Positions 47,868-59,213 of a stretch of DNA of 64,000 bases are shown one piece after another (the stretch's first letter is position 1; the number at the start of each line of letters is the position of its first letter). The stretch is from Salvator merianae (lineage: Eukaryota; Chordata; Lepidosauria; Squamata; Teiidae), in NCBI GenBank assembly GCA_003586115.2, contig QVOM02000112.1, positions 48,580,143-48,644,142 of the forward strand, written 5' to 3'. The notes under the pieces are model-generated. The model had not been told where the DNA came from and searched no databases. It saw only the letters and a program-made list of their open reading frames with translations. The position numbers and the translations under genes are program-made.

Positions 47868-48300
47868 CCTCCCTTCCACACACTATTGTGGATTATGGCA
47901 GACCCCTCTATCTCCTAGCATCCTCCATCTGGATGTATCATAGATTGGCCTAGGGCACCCAAAATGGAACCCTAACCTGGTTTACCAGGAGACCTTGACA
48001 TTGTGATTTACCAGCATGCAAGGGTAGTATACCAGTCCACAGAAGCATGCTTCCATGGTATGGTACACCACTAGGTACACTTTTCAGCACTGGAATAGGG
48101 TGCACAGCCAAAATGCCTTCCAGGAGCTCCAAAGACCAGGAACTATTGTTCCTGGCCTTTGGAGCATTTGGAACCACCCAGGGTGGCTCCAAAATTGGTG
48201 CAGGCTTCAGAGCTAGCAGGAGGGCTAGCAGGGGACAGGCTGCCCTAATTCAGATGACCTTTTCTTGTACCAGAAGCAACTTGTCCCATATTGGTCCAGG
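47868..48300 (+). mobile_element. Hairpin MITE, family E
   Basis: It starts GGCCTCCCTTCCACACACT. It carries the degraded second hairpin (GGCCTAGGGCACCC...GGAACCCTAACC, about 47949-47980) and the best-preserved central hairpin at 48126-48165 (GCTCCAAAGACCAGGAAC and its inverse). The right terminus is not clear. Confidence 0.6.
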
Positions 48301-49165
48301 TTGCTAATCCAGGAGCAGGTGGCCCACCCTATACCAGGATCATGGACATAGACTTGAGCTCACTTTTCTACTGTAGTAAATGCTACACATTCCAGCATCA
48401 GTGCTATGGAAGGCTGAATACCTGTCCCCTCCAGCATTATTAAAGGAACAATCGTCCCAATATTAGCTACAGGTTTTAAAGATATTTCTAAGTCTATACC
48501 TCCATGCACATATTGGAAGGTCCCCTCCTTCGTTACAGCCTAGCTACAGCCTGACCCAGGTTGACTTCTCTATCCCTCTAGTTTGATTGCCACTGGGCAA
48601 AGCACATTACAAGAAGTATCTGCACCTGTGCATGGCCTCCCTGGCTCGGCAAAGCAGCTTCAAGTGTCAGTTGGTGCCCATTTTATCATGATAAGGGGCC
48701 CTGTCAGTGTGCAAGGTAGTGACCTGAACATTGCTCTTCACATACTGACCTTTAGGTAGGTGCCTTTGAGGGGCTCCCAGAGCACTAGAGATTCTGCCCT
48801 GAGGCTTCAGTAGGAGGGAAGTGGAGACCGTCTGGCCTGGGGGTCTGTCAAAGGCATGTAGGAATAGCTTTCTTAGCAATGCCCCCCTTTTACAAAACAA
48901 CATTCCAGAGGAAATTTGTCAAGTATCCTTTGCTGATGTTTTTAGGAACCTGGTGAAATTACACTTCAATGCCCTGACATCTGGAAATTACGTTGCCTAA
49001 TATTTTACTAGGGAATTATTGTTTTATTGCTCCAATTCTTATAGTTTTATATAGTTTATTTGTTTCTTAGAGCTTTAGTGTCTTTAGTATTTTTATTTTG
49101 TGCACTATCCTGAAACTATGGTGAAGAGTGATATAGAAATACCTAAATAAATAAATAAATGGCCA
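48301..49165 (+). mobile_element. Unassigned, ending in an L2/SINE-like tail with (AAAT)n
   Basis: The last ~280 bp fit a LINE-like 3' end: AACATTCCAGAGGAAATTTG, then a T-rich region, then GGTGAAGAGTGATATAGAAA and a TAAATAAATAAATAAA tail at about 49146-49161. The upstream part is unrecognised. Confidence 0.45.
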
Positions 49166-49963
49166 TGAAATGGAGATGCAGCCTAAGACACCCTTTGATA
49201 TTCTCATCCTTAGGTAGTTTACAGGATTTCTGAAACAGGGCGAGGGTCTGTTTTGGTCTTAGAGTGTGGGCTGGCAGCAGACACCCAATAATCCTAACCC
49301 TGAAAAAATTCCCAGTTCTATTGCCAAGGGTAACTTTTCAGGATTGTTGCAAATGTATGTATCAGTTACTAGAAGTGTTACTATATTAACAGTCTTGTAA
49401 TGATTGCTCTAGCAACTTCAAAATGTATTCTTCAGTTTTGACTGAAGGTTTCTCTTAAATTCAACACAGTAATTAACTTCCTTCATGAATAAATATTAAT
49501 ATTTCTTCCTTGACCTTTGATTTTCTTTTTGAAGTTGCAGGATTGTTTTTCCCAAATAGTCTGAATATTCATATTATTATAATGGTTCATTACAATCATG
49601 TAATTAGCAATGCATTAAATTCATAAGCAGCTGAAACTGGGCTTTGATAAATATGAGAACGAATTATCCCAATCTTCAGGTCATCTTCAGGGTCATCAAG
49701 AGGGATGTTTATGTTCTGAGCCATTTCACACACTGCTCGGGACAGCTGGCATGAGTAGGAAAAAGTGGAAGTTTCTTCCCCTACTCCATATGGGTTTCTG
49801 GGCTTTGTTTGAAGCCCAAAACAGTGTTCAACAAATCAGCAGCTCCAAGTGAGTTTCAAAAGAAGCCAGCATGAGGCAGGGGGAGGAGCTTCTGTTCACC
49901 TCTGCTTGCACCAGCCACCCCTGCACCCCTCATTTCAAAAGCATGGTCTGTGTGTCTCAAATC
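49166..49963. other. Unassigned, no gene seen
   Basis: AT-rich. No motif was recognised. Confidence 0.4.
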
Positions 49964-50194
49964 AATGAGTACTAGAACTGATGCCTAGGTACTGCCTTCA
50001 GGTTGGAGAGTCAGGTAGAATTCCTCTAAAGGCCATTTGCAGGAAGTTGAGAGCAGGTGAGACTTTTGCCTTCGTCCTCTGCTTGAGAATGCCCAGAAGC
50101 AAGTGGTGGGCCATTGTGTGAATGAAGATGCTGGCCTAGATGGGCTATAGCTTGAGCCAGCAAGACTTCTCTTAAGTCCTTATGTTTTTAAACA
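49964..50194 (+). mobile_element. L3-like CR1 3' UTR copy
   Basis: It parallels 39.30-39.51 kb: GAGTACTAGAACTGATGCCT, GGTACTGCCTTCAGGTTGG, GAATGCCCAGAAGCAAGTGG, GATGCTGGCCTAGATGGGC, ending in CCTTATGTTTTTA. It lacks coding sequence and is 5'-truncated. Confidence 0.75.
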
Positions 50195-50500
50195 CTCCTA
50201 CCCACAGTGCAAAACTCATAGAGAAATGGGAGGGAGAGTTTTTGAATGGTTTAAGGCTAGTTAAATAGTTTAATTTGCTACTTGACATTTCTCTTGCTTT
50301 AAAATACTGGGGTTGGCTTTAAGTTTTTAAAATTGATTTTAAATTGAAAATTAAATTTAAACTCTCAGTTTGGACGCAGTATTCAGTTCCACCAGTAGGA
50401 TTATCTTCCAGGGGAACCTCAGTTAAGTGAGGCATCCTCTGGTGGTAGGGAAATTGCTCGTATCATATGTCCCCTAACCCTGAACCTACAGTCCCTGACA
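50195..50500. other. Unassigned, no gene seen
   Basis: AT-rich with TTTAAAATTG/TTTTAAATTG words. Nothing else. Confidence 0.4.
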
Positions 50501-50822
50501 CCAAGGGCCTGTTTGCACTTTACACTAGTGAGCATCGGGGACGATCACTAGTGAAGTGCTTCCACATTTCACAGAGGCCCTGGTGATCAGGAGCAGAATA
50601 TAGCTTCTCCTGATCACTGCCTGTGTGGAGCACAAAATTGTGCTCCACAGCTGTACTGGGAGCAGCTGGACTGCTTCCAGGTGCAAATGCAGAATGGCAC
50701 AGCATGGTTGTGCCTGCACCATCACACACCATTTCCAGTTGCCATGGCAACAGTTGGAAGTCTATTCCAAGGCCTCACAGTGAAGATGGTTGCCATGCTG
50801 CAAGGTGTAAAAAGGCCCCAAG
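50501..50822 (+). mobile_element. Hairpin MITE, family C, best-bounded copy
   Basis: The element spans 50506-50817, from GGCCTGTTTGCACTTTACAC to GCAAGGTGTAAAAAGGCC. CCAAG occurs on both sides (50501-50505 and 50818-50822), a possible 5-bp target duplication. The subterminal hairpin is CACTAGTGA/TCACTAGTG (50523-50553). An internal palindrome, GTGGAGCACAAAATTGTGCTCCAC, lies at 50625-50648. At 312 bp it is a compact reference for the family. No coding. Confidence 0.75.
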
Positions 50823-52015
50823 TGTGTTGCTGTAATTGAAAGGAAAAGAAAGAAAGTTTGAGAGTGAAAAGTCTCAAATAACTAGAGTCTTAGTACGCAG
50901 TACACATATGTTGTGGTGTGTCTCAACACTTTGCTTCATCATGCAATTTTCCTTAGGCACAGTACCTTCAATATTATTTGCTTTCTCATCTGATGACTGC
51001 TACTGTCCAAAACCTGATGTAAAATTACTGACATTTTTGTATTTATAAGGTTTTGGGACTAGCCTTTGGTACATCATAATGACAGAGCAGTTTAAAACAG
51101 AAGCCAAATCAACACATTATATGTATTAAAACAGCAGAAGAGGCGAAACCTTCAAAACTAGTTTGTTATACTGTAATTATATTTGCTTGTCTGTCAGCAT
51201 AAAACAACTAAAAGCTAGCAGCAAGGGCACAGTGCAGTTGTTTAGCCAAAGATGTAGGAAAAGCGCTGTACCTTCCTCAGTCTTCAAGAGTTGCCAAGTG
51301 GTGGTGCATGGAGCACCTTTAAGGAAAGTCATTAAATTCTCAAACTACCATAGACAAAGTCCTCTAGAAAGCACCACACCACAACTTGAACTACTGAGGG
51401 AAGTAGCACTGTCCACAGCGCTTTCCCAGTATATCTAAATATCCAAAAAGGCATATATTGGGGGAATGGTTGTTTTAAATAATTTGTCCCTAAACAGTTT
51501 AGGGCTTTGTATTACTATATAAATAACTTGAATTATGCTCAGTAGCAAATTTGAAGGTCTTTTAAGCCTGGTACAGTGCATATCTGGCTACTGATGCCCT
51601 TAGCCATATTTATGCTTTGTTCTGTCCTAGATGCAACTTCTTTTTTCTTTATATTGTTTTTAAATAATATACAATATTGCAGTAATTTTATCCAACAGTA
51701 CTCAGGAATAATTATATAACCATGAAGTAAACATAACAAGGTGAAAATACAAACAGTTTAAGCAGTAGACTTACACATATGCAAAATATTAAAACCAAAA
51801 AAAAAGTAAAATCATTTTACTTTCCTTGGTGGTCATGCTTCTTACTTAAGCAGTTGTGAAAAGACTAGAGCTTATTTAGGTATGGATAATTGTGTCCAAC
51901 ATATCACTCTCCTGGAAATATGATAGCTGATTGACCAGCCAAAGATGGAAGTTGACACTACTAACTGTCCTCTCCATCTCTGGCTCAGTGACAAATGTAT
52001 GAAGTGCATCCATTC
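50823..52015. other. Unassigned, no gene seen
   Basis: Short ORFs only. A 91-codon plus ORF (51163-51438) has no recognised domain. Confidence 0.4.
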
Positions 52016-53200
52016 TTGAAGTGTTACCTCGTCAGTAGATATTCCTTAATTCTCAAGCTCAAGAGCTAATGAATACAGTAGCCTCACTTTGTCCGGATTT
52101 AGTTCCAGTTTATCAATTTGTGTCAGGCTCATTACAATCTATAAACAATAGTAATGGTCCAGCACCTGAACTGCCTTTCCTGAGTCAGATGGAATGGAGA
52201 GAGAAAGCTCAAATATTTATTTATATTGCTGTCCTTTCCCATACCCAGAATTCTCATGACACGTTACAGTAAAACCAATATAAAAACACAATTAAAAATG
52301 TACTGAGTAAAAAAATCATAGAACAGTGCCTGAAAGGAGAGGAGAAGCTGGTTTTATCCAAAAGCTAGAATAAAGAGGTACATTCCACAGCCTGAGGCTA
52401 CCATAGAAAAGGCCCTATCGTATAACTTTGCACCTTTTACTGTTGTAAAAACTTTGTAAAAACGTTGTAAAAACCTGAACCTTGAGTGACAGCAATGGGC
52501 CTAGGAACATCTCAAACTATGCACCTGTTCCTTCAAGGGTAGAACAACCCCATCAAGTATAGAATGTCTCCCCTGTTCTTGGACACCAGAAGCCCTGGCA
52601 CCTAGTACCTCTGTCTTACCTGGATTCAGTTTCAGTTTACTGGTTCATATCCATCACATTACCATCTCCAGGAAATAGCCAAGGACCTCTTGGGGCTCAA
52701 ATGAAATAGAGATAGAGCTAGGTATCATAAGATCTTCTGATGACCTCTCCCAGTGGCTTCATATAAGTATAAAAAAGCATAGGAGAGAGATGCAACCCTT
52801 CAGGTGCTTCTCAGGATAGCTCCCAGGAAAACAAACAAACAAAATCCCCCATGACAACCCTCTGGTATTGCTCTGAAGGCAGGAATGAAACCACTGCAAT
52901 ACAGTCTACAAAACCTTTCCAAGAGGCCACCATGGTCTATGGTATTAAAAGCTCACAAGAGATTAAAGAGAACAAGCAAAGTAGAACAAATAGAACAGAC
53001 ACTTTCTGCAACAAGGCACTAACTATTCCCAACACCCATGCTTCTAAGACCCTCCAGCTAGCCCTTATCAGCCATGACGGATAAGAATTCAGGGAGCATG
53101 CGTTTGGCCTGACCATAGCAAATAGGAATTCCGACCTCAAAAATTGAAACTGATCCATCATAATGGGACCAGACAGTTCTCTGGACATCTGAACTAAGCT
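52016..53200 (-). mobile_element. L2-type LINE reverse transcriptase remnants
   Basis: Minus-strand pieces include DKLELNPDKVRLL (about 52080-52120), KLKLNPGKTEVLG (about 52605-52640) and AFNTIDHGGLLERF (about 52915-52960). These match the NKLKLNPDKTEVLL and AFDTIDHDILLDRL signatures of L2 reverse transcriptase. At least two overlapping copies or heavily rearranged parts are present, with a SINE/L2-like tail (inverse of TATAAATAAATATTT) near 52210-52320. No intact frame. Confidence 0.65.
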
Positions 53201-53740
53201 ATTTTAAATGGGTTGTCTAATTATGCTTAGATCTGAGCAATTTTATTCTAAAAGTGGCTCACAGACCAGCCACAGCAGGCCTCAAAATTGCAACATCTCC
53301 TCTTTCTTCTGACCTGATGTCACGAAGCTCTTTACTACTCAGAAAAGTACTGTTGGTCAGCTACTTGAGAATGCAGTGGTGGTGGAGAATGTTTTTCTTT
53401 TTTTCTGACAGCATGTCACATGGTAGATACAATAGTGTGCGCTAACCCACGTTTGATGGCTTAGAATGGGTCATTAATCATGCAGCACCTATGTTCTAGC
53501 TGTCAGCTCTTCTGCTTTATTGCCCATAGCTCCATGGAATACAAGGGTGCTTTAAGAGTTCCACAGGAATGTTGAGAGCTCTCAAGAGCAATCGTGTTAT
53601 GGCCCTAATCTCACAGTTCCACAAAGAGAGTATAGTTTCAGCAGGATCACTATCAAATGGTAATTCTCCCAAGGTGTTCAGGAATTGTTCCAGTTCTGTA
53701 AGTCTCTGAGGATGGACTATCTTAATGGGTCTTTCACCCT
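53201..53740. other. Unassigned, perhaps diverged LINE
   Basis: It lies between minus-strand L2 parts and may belong to the same element. No motif is strong enough to say so. Confidence 0.35.
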
Positions 53741-53915
53741 AACAGAACATAAGATGATCCACACTGGATCAGGCCACAGCCCATCTAGTCCAGCATCCCA
53801 TCTCACACAGTGGCCCATCAATTGCTTCTAGGCATTCTCAAGCAGAAGACGAAGGCAATACCTTCACTTGCTCTTGACTCCAATATATTTATAGAAAGAT
53901 GCCACCATGAGTCCA
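53741..53915 (-). mobile_element. L3-like CR1 3' UTR copy
   Basis: The inverse of the 39.4 and 50.1 kb segments: AACATAAGATGATCCACACT, GCCCATCTAGTCCAGCATCC, CACACAGTGGCCCATCAATT, GGCATTCTCAAGCAGAAGAC. It is inserted in the minus-strand L2 region. Confidence 0.8.
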
Positions 53916-53982
53916 AATCTTACCAACAAATGATCTGTCCATGACAATGGGCTTATTATCAGATTCTCAGCAAATCACTCTG

Positions 53983-54409
53983 ACCCTGTTCACATTGGCC
54001 TGCCAGTGAACTCCCAGACACTCACTGGACAGGCCTGTCTATAGCCACTCCCAGATGCTACTAGCTGTGGACAATAAAATCATTGTCCACAGCTTGACTG
54101 GGAGCAGCTAAATTGCTCCCAGTCAGCAGCGTTCACACTCTCTTCAGGGTGTGAACCCTATGACTGGGTTGTGTGTGCGGCTGCAGCTGCACAGTTGTGC
54201 ACCATTTCCTGAGCACCATGACAATGTTCAGACATTGCCACGGCTTCTGTCATGGCAATTGGGCTGCCCATCCACACTTCGAGTGCTGGAGGCCTGGTAT
54301 GGGACTGCTCCAGCCTTCACAGTGCTGATGGCCACCATGTCGTGGGGTCCTGTACAGCCTAAAATGGTATTGTCATACTATTCTAGGCTATAAAGTATGA
54401 AAAGGACTC
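53983..54409 (+). mobile_element. Hairpin MITE, family C
   Basis: It starts TGACCCTGTTCACATTGGCC, has CAGTGAACTCCCAGACACTC, the central hairpin around CTGTGGACAATAAAATCATT, and GGGAGCAGCTAAATTGCTCC. The right half matches 13.1-13.37 kb (CATGGCAATTGGGCTGCC; GGAGGCCTGGTATGGGAC). It ends TATAAAGTATGAAAAGGACT. It sits within the minus-strand L2 remnants. Confidence 0.65.
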
Positions 54410-54424
54410 CAGTTTCAAGTTTCA

Positions 54425-54960
54425 GGTCCGGGGTGTGTCATGCTATACATGTTGGACCAGTAGCATGTTGAGACAGTCCCATGGTTGTCATGGAGGTTAT
54501 GAAGACTTCAGCAAGACTCCTGAAAGTTATTTCAGCATGGATATTGAAGTCCCTCACACATCATCCAAGTCTATCTCAGCCAGCAAAGATAGGAAGGTTT
54601 CTGGATAGTACAGCAGCAGCGTCCCTATTCTTTCTCACTGACCCAACATCAGAAACAGCCTCTCAAATTTAAACACAAAGTGAATTGGCCATCTGGCCAA
54701 AGGTATGAAAATTCTGTGGATCACAGCAGCTCTATTTCCCTGGAACACTGCTTCACTGACTAACCCATGGGGAAGAAACCTGGGTGAAGCAACTTCACAC
54801 TTCGTCCTCCCAGGTTTAGCCCTTTCAACCAGAATCAGACTGATCTGGCATTCAAAAGCAGCACCATCAGAATGGTGGGTTGATTGACAGACTTTACCAA
54901 ATACTGCTGGTTGGAAGGCAGAACAGAAGGGGTGATAAGCTTTAATGCATCTGGCACCCC
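54425..54960 (-). mobile_element. L2-type LINE endonuclease fragment
   Basis: On the minus strand the sequence reads AVFQGNRAAVIHRIFIPLAR, then FKFERLFLMLGQ, then after a gap DFNIHAEITFRSLAEVFITS and LSQHATGPT. These fit the L2 apurinic endonuclease (canonical GDFNIHVDDPSN, FNLTQHVSGPTH), where the DFN aspartate and asparagine are catalytic. Stops and frameshifts break it. With 52.0-53.2 kb it may be one L2 copy in 5'-to-3' minus order. Confidence 0.65.
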
Positions 54961-55274
54961 TTTTCCTAATTACACCCTTCTGCCTCCCACACCATATCTC
55001 CTCTTGCCCATCACTACCCTCATACTTGCCCCCCATTACATTTTCTTCCCTCTGTCCTTGCCTTGACACATTGTCCCCTCCTTCCAACTCATTACACTAT
55101 AAAGAATAAGAGATAACACAGAATTAAATATGCATTGTTATATCCATATATCAATTAAAAAAACAATACACACCCAAATGCAAGAAGCACCCCAAAGCCA
55201 CCTATTAAAACCAAAACAACCTGCAACCTACTTACACCCAAAGACACACAGAAAACTGGGGCAAGAGAAGTGCC
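54961..55274. other. Unassigned, no gene seen
   Basis: C-rich and then A-rich flanking sequence before a microsatellite. Confidence 0.4.
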
Positions 55275-55368
55275 CCTCATCCTCATCCTCATCCTCATCC
55301 TCATCCTCATCCTCATCCTCATCCTCATCCTCATCCTCATCCTCATCCTCATCCTCATCCTCATCCTC
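55275..55368. repeat. (CCTCAT)n hexanucleotide array
   Basis: Nearly 16 tandem CCTCAT units, perfect throughout. It produces false ORFs of alternating Ile-Leu or Met-Arg and a Ser run. Confidence 0.95.
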
Positions 55369-56517
55369 TCTGAAGTGGGTCCACAATGTGGCAGCCCCCT
55401 CTGGTGTTACCTTTTGGTGGTGACCTTGGTGTCGGCAGACCTACTGCAGCAAGCATATATTGGCCTGTTGTGCCAGCCAGGTGATGTTAATAGTTCTAGC
55501 TCACCTGGATCCAATCCTGCAAACACTCCCCACTGCCAGGATTTCTGCTGCTGCTTCTGCAGCAGCAACAATAACAGCCCCACTAATGTAGTTTGCAAAC
55601 TGCAGGGAGCGATAGCAGCAACAGAGCAGAACCTGCATCAGTCTGCTCCCCAGTCTGTTGCCCTGGATTGGCTGGGTGCAGAGGGTCCTCTCTTCCACAG
55701 TGGAACTTCTGGCAGCAGTTTAGTCAGCCGTAAATTATCAGTCCTGTCAGCCTTTCTACACAGCGGTGGTTCCATTCCAGGAAATAACTACATTATGTAA
55801 ACTGGTAATAGGGAAGAGATCTAAACAGACCTTCCTCTAATTCCTATCCAAGGGTAATGAATTTTTGCTGGCTACACTAAAACAAAACTTAATACTGCCA
55901 GATACGGAAAAATCTTATATTTCTTTCCCATTTAAGATTGCAAATCCACTGGTCTGGATGGAGTTAAGGGGACATAGACTTCCTCCAAAGAATATCTGTT
56001 TCAGCAACTTTGGTGCCACCATTTTGCATCTCCCATTTGCTAGTGACAGTTCAGTAAAAAAAAAGCCTGCTGGTCCTCAACTCCTGGCTGCAGGCATTCC
56101 TGCTTGGTGCTGTCCCTAGCAGCAGAACTGTGCCTGGACCATGCAGGAGACAGATCTCCCAAATTCACTGATCATTGCTATCTAAATCCCTTTCAGTCAG
56201 GCAATGGCAGCTAATGTTGCTGGAAATTTTGGTTATTATTTTTTCAGTCCTGAGCAAAATAGCAGGTGCAACTAATATCAAGGAGATTTTCTGGTCCTCT
56301 CGTATTTTGGTAACAATGAAAGACAGATGGAGTCTAAATGGAATTGGGGTGGGTTTTTTAATTGAGAAGGGCTATTCCTGCAGATTTTAAATTGTACTCT
56401 AAAATGGGAGGAATAGCTTAGATATAGATGCCCCCATATAGAGCTCACTTCCAAGTGACTGCATGGACAAATCCAGGAAGTTTTCTGGAAAGAATTCAGA
56501 AGTGGTTATGCTCAGTC

Positions 56518-56518
<1 letters not shown>
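55369..56518. other. Unassigned, no gene seen
   Basis: ORFs here extend only because of the neighbouring array. No domain was recognised. Confidence 0.4.
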
Positions 56519-56572
<54 letters not shown>

Positions 56573-56590
56573 GATGATGATGATGATGAT
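56519..56590. repeat. Compound (TTA)n(TGA)n microsatellite
   Basis: About 17 TTA units run into about 6 TGA units. It is followed by ATTCCACCCTTCACCC...GGGCAGGTCATAAAG, the inverse of a SINE/L2-like 3' end, so the array is probably the expanded tail of a minus-strand element extending to about 56690. Confidence 0.85.
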
Positions 56591-56690
56591 ATTCCACCCT
56601 TCACCCAAATGTCCCAGGGCAGGTCATAAAGTTAGTAAAGCAATAAAACCAATACATTAAAACATACTTAAGATATAACCCACCCACCCC

Positions 56691-57512
56691 AGCAGGGCAT
56701 CATTCAGAGGGAGCTAAACATCTGATGCCTGGGTGAAGATATTCCCAAGCAGTCTCCCATTAATCTGACCCTGACCTGAGCTGCAACAGAATCAGCGAAA
56801 GGAACCCAGATCATGAGGCAAAACTGGCTTGCAGACCATATAATGAGTAATTAGTAGGATGTGTGCAGAAGAATATCAATAATTGTTGATCAGCGTGCCA
56901 CCACAATTCATACACTGCCTAATCCTGCCCTGTTTCAAGGATTCTGCAGGTTCAATGTTCTCAGATAACTCAGATTTCTCAGATATTTTCCTCATTGGGC
57001 CACAAAATTACTGTGGTCTAAACTTTATATATGTAATGTAAAATACGCTATTAATTGGTACTTAAGGCAGCATCATTTCATGTTTAAAAACATATTGAGC
57101 TATGCTTTTTGTTAGCATTTAAAAAATGTTTTGGCTAGATGCAAAGTAGTAGCTGATCATTTTATTTTAGTGCTGAAAAACAATGGCATAAAACAATATT
57201 GTTGGGGGCTATAAAGCCATGATGGAAAACTAGCTCATTGTTCTATTGTTTCAAATATTTTACTTCTTCTGGTACTGCTGTGAAACCTAGCTCAAGATAG
57301 CACTCTCTTAACATCTACCTTTTTCTCCATTCTTTTGCTGGCTTACTGGACCAATGTAGAGACATTTATTACCTTTCCGGAGGACAAAATATGGTTCTAA
57401 ATCTAATAGTAATGGTTTAAATGGCTATAAAATGTATGAGGGCATTCTACTGAGAACAGTATACAATCGATAGGCTAGAACTCAAGATTAAGGAAAATTT
57501 ATCGTTGGGCTC

Positions 57513-57516
<4 letters not shown>
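56691..57516. other. Unassigned, no gene seen
   Basis: AT-rich with no recognised motif. Confidence 0.4.

Positions 57517-57581
<65 letters not shown>
57517..57581. repeat. Compound (CT)n(CA)n microsatellite
   Basis: About 18 CT units directly joined to about 15 CA units. Confidence 0.95.
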
Positions 57582-57583
<2 letters not shown>

Positions 57584-57684
57584 TAATTGATTCCTGCAAA
57601 GGTGGGGAAAAGCCTCTTCAGTAAGATTTATTGCAATTGGATACTTAATAGACATTCCACCTGCCCACTAGTGAGTAGAAATAT

Positions 57685-57843
57685 GGAGGTGGTGGGCTCT
57701 CCTTCACTGGAGATCTTCAAGGAAAGGCTGGACAGATATCTGTCTGGGATGCTTTAGTGAATCCTGCATTGAGCAGGGAGTTGGACTCGATGACCCTGGA
57801 GGTCCCTTCCAACTCTATGATTCTATGATTCTATGATTCTATG
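57685..57843 (+). mobile_element. CR1 LINE 3' end with (ATTCTATG)n tail
   Basis: The ORF2 C-terminal codons (GGGCTCTCCTTCACTGGAGA; GGCTGGACAGATATCTGTCT) are followed by TGAATCCTGCATTGAGCAGG and CTGGAGGTCCCTTCCAACTC, then three tail units of the CR1 octamer type. Heavily 5'-truncated. It shows what should follow the CR1 cut off at 64000. Confidence 0.9.
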
Positions 57844-58225
57844 TACGAACATAAAAACAGCGGTTTGGCTAGAACTGAATTGAATCATGCTGAATTTGGT
57901 TTGAATCAAATCAGGTCAAACAGGCTCAGCCTGGTTCGAGTTTAATCATCGAATAAATTCACGCCTGTTCATTTTTAAAATTTACGCTAAAATTTACTTT
58001 TTAAAAAGCCCTTTTTAAAGGGCCATTGATTTGAACTTAAACCTGTTCACATTAAATGGTGGTGTTTGGGTGGTTTGTGCAACCCCCCCCTCCCATAGTT
58101 TGGTTCAGTTCCAACTGACCCCAATGATTGGGAGTTGATTCAGTTTGAGGCCAAAACAGTCAAAGCACCCTGTTTGATTCAAACAAGTTCAAACACAAAC
58201 CAGTTCAGCACATTTCTGCTTGTGA
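57844..58225. mobile_element. Probable hAT-like element fragment
   Basis: GAATCAAATCAGGTC, GGTTCGAGTTTAATC and AACAAGTTCAAACACAAACC are GAAC/GTTC-rich words typical of hAT MITE ends. The right edge, AAACCAGTTCAGCACATTTC, is the inverse of a GAAATGTGCTGAACTGG-type terminus. The left terminus is not clear and no duplication was found. Confidence 0.45.
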
Positions 58226-58940
58226 GTTGAAATTCCAGGCACAGTAGTTGTTTCGTCAAACTCACAGAGAAAAATTGAGGTACAGTAGCAAGACTTTACT
58301 TTCTATCAGCATCACACACTGCAGAAACAGTTACTATTTTGATACAAAGCTTATAAAAATGTGATATGAACTTATTTGCATTGATTAATAATAAGGAATA
58401 CAATTTACATTATTAATATCCATCTTGTAGGAGAGTATTTGAAGAAACTATGATTGCAGTTAAGACAAAAGGGGACAATCTTCTGAATAAACAGTTTATG
58501 TGCCAAAAATGGTAATTCAGCAAAGCTTGTATCCATACAGGTAGAACCAGGTGCCTAGTGAAAGCGCAAGGAGTGCAGCATCTACATGTTGATGGCACTT
58601 CTGGGCCTGTAGCTTGCCTCTAAGGGTTGGAAAGTGCCTTCAGAGGCATCCTTCCCACAATGTGGGAAAATGAACCTGAGGGTGCTTGCTACTTTCTTCC
58701 ACCCGTATTGTCATGCAGATGATTGGTGACAGCAGGAATGACTTACATTTGTTGCCATCCATTCAGCCCCATTATAGTATGCGCATAAAATGGCTGATTT
58801 CTGTGACTGTTTCTTGTATATCCCTTCATGGGGCCAGGCAGAAACTTTGGAGGCTGTGGAACAAATGTTTCCTTAGGCCTTAAACCTAGAAGAGCTGGAA
58901 TTATTTGGATGCATACATCCCTCCTGCCCAAGAGGTGGGA
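58226..58940. other. Unassigned, no gene seen
   Basis: Short ORFs only. It precedes the CR1 element. Confidence 0.4.
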
Positions 58941-59213
58941 TACTCAGCATCTTGAGTGTGTTCTCAAGAGGAGGAAGGCTGATATCCTGAGACCAGGAAC
59001 TTGGAAAAGAAATTTGGGGGAAGAATTACTTGGCTCTGTATCAAGTAAGAGAACTTAAATTGTAAGGAAAAGTAAAAATAAGTTAAAACACCTAAATAAT
59101 TTAAATAAATAGCCACTTTTTTTGCTAAATTTAATAAAGTAAAATAATTATCCTAAAGTGACAATTTAAATAATTCAACGAAAAAAGGAAGATTAAATTT
59201 TAGTTAAACAACA

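Noticed and set aside
54635..55087. 150-codon minus ORF as a host gene
   Set aside because: Its C-terminal half matches an L2 endonuclease; the N-terminal half has no domain, so it is part of a LINE relic.
55155..55800. ORFs with Ile-Leu, Ser or Met-Arg repeats
   Set aside because: They are translations of the CCTCAT array; the non-repeat parts show no domain.
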